DNA of 64,000 bases from Saprolegnia diclina VS20 (Eukaryota; Oomycota; Saprolegniomycetes; Saprolegniales; Saprolegniaceae). The first letter of the stretch is position 1. Every line of letters starts with the position of its first letter. The stretch is from the NCBI RefSeq assembly GCF_000281045.1, contig NW_008246075.1, positions 300,699 to 364,698 on the forward strand. Reading direction: 5' to 3'. Shown here one piece after another: positions 59,564-64,000 of the stretch. The notes beneath the pieces were generated by a model. The model worked only from the letters and a program-made list of their open reading frames with translations. It did not search any database and was not told where the DNA came from. Both the position numbers and the translations under genes were made by a program.

Positions 59564-61996
59564 ATGCCCACGGACGAGATGCTTCCTTTCGACATGTCGC
59601 TCCTCGACCTGCAGCCGCCGAGCAAGCAGCAGCAGCAGACTGAGCCCGAGTTCAGCAAGAACTACGCGATCGGGTCGCGCATCCAGCGCTCGATGAGCGC
59701 GCCGCCGGTCGCCGAGCATGTAGGTCCATTGCGCTCGACGCAACGAGAAGCTTAGCTGCTTGCTTAGGTGGGCCGCCTGCCGCCGCCCATGTACGCGCAG
59801 AGCGAGTACGATGACAACCAGACGGTAGGCCGAGCGCCGGGCGACCCGCCGCTAACCACCACGTAGGAAGCTGAGTTGCACCCCGAGTACTACTACTATT
59901 ACGCGCCCAAGTCGCACAACCCACGCCTGCCCATGTCGTACAATGCGTGGGAGTCGATGCACAAGCAGTACCATACGCGCCACCACCACTCGAGCTCGTT
60001 GCACCGCGTGCAGATTCCCGAGCACTTTGATGCGCCACCGACGTACAGCAAGAGCATGGCCCCGAAAGCGTCGCAGGAGGACTTTGAAGCCGCGGTCGCG
60101 GCCGCCGGGGGCCACACGTACCAAAAGTCCGAGCCGTTCTGCTCGTCCCCGACCGACTCGAGTCACGGCGGGTCGTCCGTGCGGCCGGTCAACAAGACGC
60201 TAATCGATCGCATCCAAGAAGACTTTCCGCGGACGCCGTCGCCCGTTTTTGGCTATGGCATGACGTCTGAGATGGAAGAGGAGCTCCACCGCGCCGGCCG
60301 ATACAGCGACCACCACAACAACAACCAGCAGCAACATCCTCACGAGCTCCCGTCCGACTTTTTGCACAGCATGAAGCGGTTTCCAGCAAGCCGCGAGAAG
60401 CAGCTGCCGCGCATCAACATAGTGAGCCCGCAGTACTACCCGATGATGTACGCGGGTCCGCCACCCGGTATGCACTACGGTGTGCCGCCGAGCCATCCCG
60501 GCCTGGTGCACCACCCCATGTACGAGCGTGTGCCCCGGGGCATGTACCCGTCCGGCTACGAGCCCGAGTACAACATGTACCGCGAGTCCGAGATGTGCGG
60601 CGATCGCGCCCAGTATCCCGACATTCGCCACCTCAAGGCAACGTCGCAACACGAGTTTCCGTCGTCGCGCGGGTCCCCGCCGGGGTACAGCCGGACGCGC
60701 ACCTTGTCGTCGGACGCCAAGAGCTTTATCTCGTCGTCGTCCTCCAGCCGCCACCAGACGCAGCAGTCGCAACAGCACAACAACGAGGCCAAGGAGACGA
60801 TGACCAAGCCGCGCATGGCGTTGAACCCCAAGGAAGCGTGCTTTGAGCCGCGCGCGGCGCAGCCCGTGCCATCAACTTCATCCTCGTCGTCGTCGGTCGA
60901 GAAGACGCGATCAACGGACAAGACCAAGGTGGTGCCGACGAGCTTGCTTCTCAACGAGTTTCGCAACACCAACAAGCACAAAAAGTGGGAGCTCCTGGAC
61001 GCGCGCGGGCACATGGTCGAATTTGCCAAGGACCAGCACGGCTCGCGCTTCATCCAGCAGAAGCTCGAGACCGCCAAGGCCGACATCAAGGACATTGTGT
61101 TTGCCGAGATCTACCCGGTCGCGCTCACGCTCATGACGGACGTCTTTGGCAACTACGTGATCCAAAAATTCTTTGACTTTGGCACGCCGCACCACGTCTC
61201 GCTCTTGCTGCGGACGATTGCCGGGCGCGTGCTCGAGCTCGCGCTTCAAATGTACGGCTGCCGCGTCATCCAGAAGGCGCTCGAGCTCAAAAACATGCCC
61301 GAGAAGCTCCACTTGATCGGCGAGCTCACGGGCCATGTACTCAAGTGCGTCAAGGACCAGAACGGCAACCACGTCGTGCAAAAATGCATCGAGATCTTAC
61401 CGTGGACGACGCCGCGGGCGCTGGACGTCGGTGGCTTCATCCTCTCGGCCTTCCTCGGCAATGTCTACTCGCTCGCGACGCACCCCTATGGCTGCCGCGT
61501 CATCCAGCGCGTCCTCGAGCACTGCACGGAGGCGCAAATGGCGCCGATCCTCAAGGAGATCCACGACTGCTGCTGCCTCCTCGTCGAAGACCAGTACGGC
61601 AACTACGTCATCCAACACGTCCTCGAGCATGGTCAACCGGCCGAGCGGTCGCACGTCATCAACAAGGTGTACCCGGACATTGTGCGCTTCAGCTACCACA
61701 AGTTTGCGAGCAACGTGATTGAGAAATGCCTCATGTACGCGAGCGTCCACCAGCTGCACGTGATCGTCGCGCATGTGATGGAGGCCAACGACCGCGGCGA
61801 GTGCCCGCTGCAGGTCATGATGAAGGACCAGTACGCCAACTACGTCGTGCAAAAGCTCATCGACGTCGCCGACGCCGAGGAGCGCGAGCGCATGGTGGTC
61901 ATCATCAAGACACAGGCAAGCCACCTCAAGCGCTTCAACTTTGGCAAGCACATCCTCAACCGCCTCGAGAAGCTCACGGGCCAAAAGATTGCGTAA
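59564..61996 (+). CDS. Pumilio (PUF) RNA-binding translational regulator
   Basis: Three exons, with introns at about 59720-59767 and 59825-59866. The long N-terminal part is low-complexity (Gln, His, Ser and Tyr runs such as YYYYY and QQQQ). It contains KTLIDRIQEDFPRTPSPVFG, a word shared with plant and animal Pumilio N-terminal regions. The C-terminal 350 residues form a complete PUM-HD of eight repeats: HGSRFIQQKLETA, FGNYVIQKFFDFG, YGCRVIQKALELK, NGNHVVQKCIEIL, YGCRVIQRVLEHC, YGNYVIQHVLEHG, FASNVIEKCLMYA and YANYVVQKLIDVA. The order of the five-residue RNA-contact motifs (SRFIQ, NYVIQ, CRVIQ, NHVVQ, CRVIQ, NYVIQ, SNVIE, NYVVQ) matches classical Pumilio, so it should bind UGUANAUA-type 3'UTR sites. 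Confidence 0.95.
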
Positions 61997-62092
61997 GCCC
62001 CGTGTTCGTACTATCTAACTATCAATCCTGCACGCGCCAATGGGAGCGCGTTTACACTTGACACTTCAATTTTTTCTTGATTTTTGTCGCCT

Positions 62093-63465
62093 TTACGCGG
62101 CCGGCTTTGTCTTTTCGCGCATGCGCCGGTAGATGGTTTCGACTTGGTCCATGCCCGTGACGCAAAGCCCGAGGTCGCGAATGATGCCGTCTTTCAGTCT
62201 ATCAAGTTGATATTAGACACGACTGCGATAGTTGAGCAAAGGGAATGCGCACCGATAACACCAGCCGTGGACGCTCACCGGCTGCCCGGCTTCCCATGCG
62301 TTCTGCACGATACGCGTGTGGCACACGTTGTAGACGCCCCGCGCGATGTTCTCTTCGACGAGGAGCTCCGACTTGGTGGCCTCGTCGCAGTCTAGCAAAA
62401 TCTGAGCTCTTAGCGCACTGTGGCGCAGGCAGTACCGAGGAATTTTCGAGCGTTGTCAATGTACAAGTCCTTGATGCTGCGAAGCCAGTTGTCGACGATG
62501 CCAAACTCTTTTTGGGACAGGGCGGCGTTGACACCACCGCAGCCATAATGGCCACCTGCAAGGTGTCATTTGAGATTGGAGATTCAGATTCAGACGCGAA
62601 TGGGAACGTACACACGATGATGTGCTTGACCTTGAGGTACTTGACCGCATACTCGATCACCGATAAGCAGTTGAGGTCCGTCGAGACTAGACTCGACCAT
62701 GAATATACTGTCGTGAGCCAGAGAGGACGTACTCACTTGGTTGGCAATGTTGCGGTGGACAAAGACCTCGCCGGGCGGTAAATTCAAGATCTCGTTGGCC
62801 GGCACGCGCGAGTCGGAGCAGCCGATCCAGAGAATCTCGGGCGTCTGCGTGTCGGCGAGCTTGGAAAAATAGCTGGGGTCGCGCGCCCGCATGTCGTCGG
62901 CCCAGAGCCGATTGCGCTCGAGGAGCTGCGCCATGCCTTCCTCGCCGGTCTCGACTTCGGTGCGTGGGCGTAAGTGGCGCGGACTGCGCGGCGCTGGTCG
63001 GGGCGAAGCGGCCACCGCGAACGACGGTGTTTCCGTCGGTGGCCGTGTCGGCGGCGAGAGCCAAATGGGGTCGGCGGATATGGTAAAGTGCGGCGTTGGT
63101 GCAGGGGCCGACGGCGTCTGGTCCAACGAGGCGCGGATCGCGTTAACGCTTGGGTCGAGAGAGATGCGCGGGAGGTGCGGCGGTGAGCTCGCTATCGTGT
63201 CCGGTCCTGCGTCTCGTCCAGGCGACGAAACACAGAGTGGCGGCCCCGTACGTTGACCAACAACAGTGCAAGATGGCTGCCAAAATGGCGGTCGATGAAA
63301 ATAGCTCTGAACCGCCAGCGAATCTATCCATAGCCTGAACGATTGTCGTCCAGTTTGCGCGCTAATCGACAGCGCTTTGGACGCATCCATCGCGGTAGCA
63401 GCGACGGCAGATGCTACGGCTCGAACCTCCCTCGGTGCATCTCTCCTACGAACCCTTCCTACCAA
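62093..63465 (-). CDS. Beta-class carbonic anhydrase (copy 1)
   Basis: Four exons. The catalytic core starts [20 protein letters not shown] and has the zinc-site [11 protein letters not shown] (Cys, Asp, Arg) and then, across an intron, [17 protein letters not shown] with the second zinc Cys and His. The next exons read [40 protein letters not shown] and [14 protein letters not shown], and the end is [19 protein letters not shown] before the TAA at 62093. The enzyme interconverts CO2 and bicarbonate. In front of the core lies a Ser/Pro-rich extension of up to about 175 residues (start 63465; alternative methionines near 63390 and 62937), which could target an organelle. A second copy follows directly. 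Confidence 0.9.
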
Positions 63466-63571
63466 ACTAGTTCATCTACTAGTGTAGCTCGTATCGAGTG
63501 AGTCTATATGTCGCGATATCGAAATGCACTCCATCCTTGTTGCAGCTTATTTGTCCAGAGAATGTCGGCAG

Positions 63572-64000
63572 CTAGGTTTCGGGTTTGGTCTTGTTAAGGA
63601 TGCGGCGGTAAATGGACTCGGCCTGGTCCATGCCCGTGACGCAGACGCCGAGGTCGCGGATGATGCCATCTTTAAGGCTACGCAAGCAGCGTAAGGACAG
63701 TGGTAGCAGCACCGAGTGTGTACCGGTAGCACCAGCCGTGGACGCTGAGCTGCTGGCCAGCCTCCCACGCGTTCTGCACGATGCGCGTGTGGCAGACGTT
63801 GTAGACGCTGCGCGCGATGTTCTCCTCGATGAGAAGCTCCGATTTGGTGGCTTCGTCGCAGTCTAATTCGCTCACTTAGCCCAGTGGTTGAGCGTGCACT
63901 TGTTTCGTACCGAGGAACTTGCGGGCGTTCTCAATGTACAAGTCCTTGATGCTGCGAAGCCAGTTGTCGACGATGCCAAACTCTTTTTGGGACAAGGCGG
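63572..64000 (-). CDS. Beta-class carbonic anhydrase (copy 2), 3' part
   Basis: The last three exons of a second gene in the same orientation. They read [20 protein letters not shown], then [20 protein letters not shown] and [11 protein letters not shown], and end MDQAESIYRRILNKTKPET before a TAG at 63572. Intron positions are the same as in copy 1 (near 63677-63725 and 63865-63910). The part with the zinc site lies beyond the right edge. The protein differs from copy 1 at scattered positions, so the duplication is not very recent. Confidence 0.9.

Overview
The window is nuclear DNA from a eukaryote, most likely an oomycete and, by inference, a zoospore-forming saprolegnialean water mould. 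The genes are GC-rich and close together, sit on both strands, and are cut by many very short introns (about 44-66 nt). Donors often begin GTAC and acceptors are mostly TAG. The content includes two ciliary proteins (a DRC3 homologue and an RPGRIP1L-like transition-zone protein), an LRR/TKL receptor kinase, a free-standing helicase-associated-repeat protein, and core promoters that resemble the oomycete Inr/FPR. There are no operons, rRNAs, CRISPR arrays or complete transposons, and I could not fold a convincing tRNA.

Layout from left to right. 1-14.2 kb: 3' end of a CLASP-like microtubule gene (+), a P4-ATPase lipid flippase (-), a UBR7-like E3 (+), an intron-rich coiled-coil gene (+), a Bud20/ZNF593 ribosome-export factor (-), a PRELI/MSF1 mitochondrial lipid-transfer protein (+) and a PP4R1-like phosphatase scaffold (-). 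14.2-31.2 kb: a long gene-poor interval, a one-exon DUF6604-like protein (-), an interval carrying an MCM-helicase gene fragment, an LRR receptor-like kinase (-), an RBR ubiquitin ligase (-), the DEAD-box helicase DDX49/Dbp8 (+), a 2,4-dienoyl-CoA-reductase-like flavoenzyme (-) and the HA-repeat protein (+). 31.8-43.1 kb: an MscS channel (+), USP14/Ubp6 (-), DRC3 (+), a two-exon gene whose product carries SUMO-interaction-like motifs (-), a decayed gene (-) and a double cytochrome-b5-fold MAPR protein (+). 43.3-52.7 kb: a type III beta PI4-kinase (-), a SnoaL/NTF2-like protein (+), a CCDC130/Saf4-like splicing factor (+), a 405-bp assembly gap, the end of a uL24/RPL26 gene interrupted by an in-frame TAG, and the RPGRIP1L-like gene (+). 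52.9-64 kb: an intron-dense multi-pass membrane protein (+), a C2/TPR tail-anchored protein (-), a Pumilio RNA-binding protein (+) and two tandem beta-carbonic anhydrases (-), the second cut by the window edge.

Most genes are ordinary housekeeping genes. The parts that deserve attention are the HA-repeat protein, the SIM-repeat gene that appears only after splicing, the nonsense codon in the uL24 copy, the MCM fragment and the roughly 1.5-kb pseudogene, the splice-site bias, and short elements (ATCCGGAT palindromes, CCAAT boxes) that recur between genes. Joins of exons were read by eye from frame, GT and AG; without transcripts, individual intron ends and first exons are provisional.
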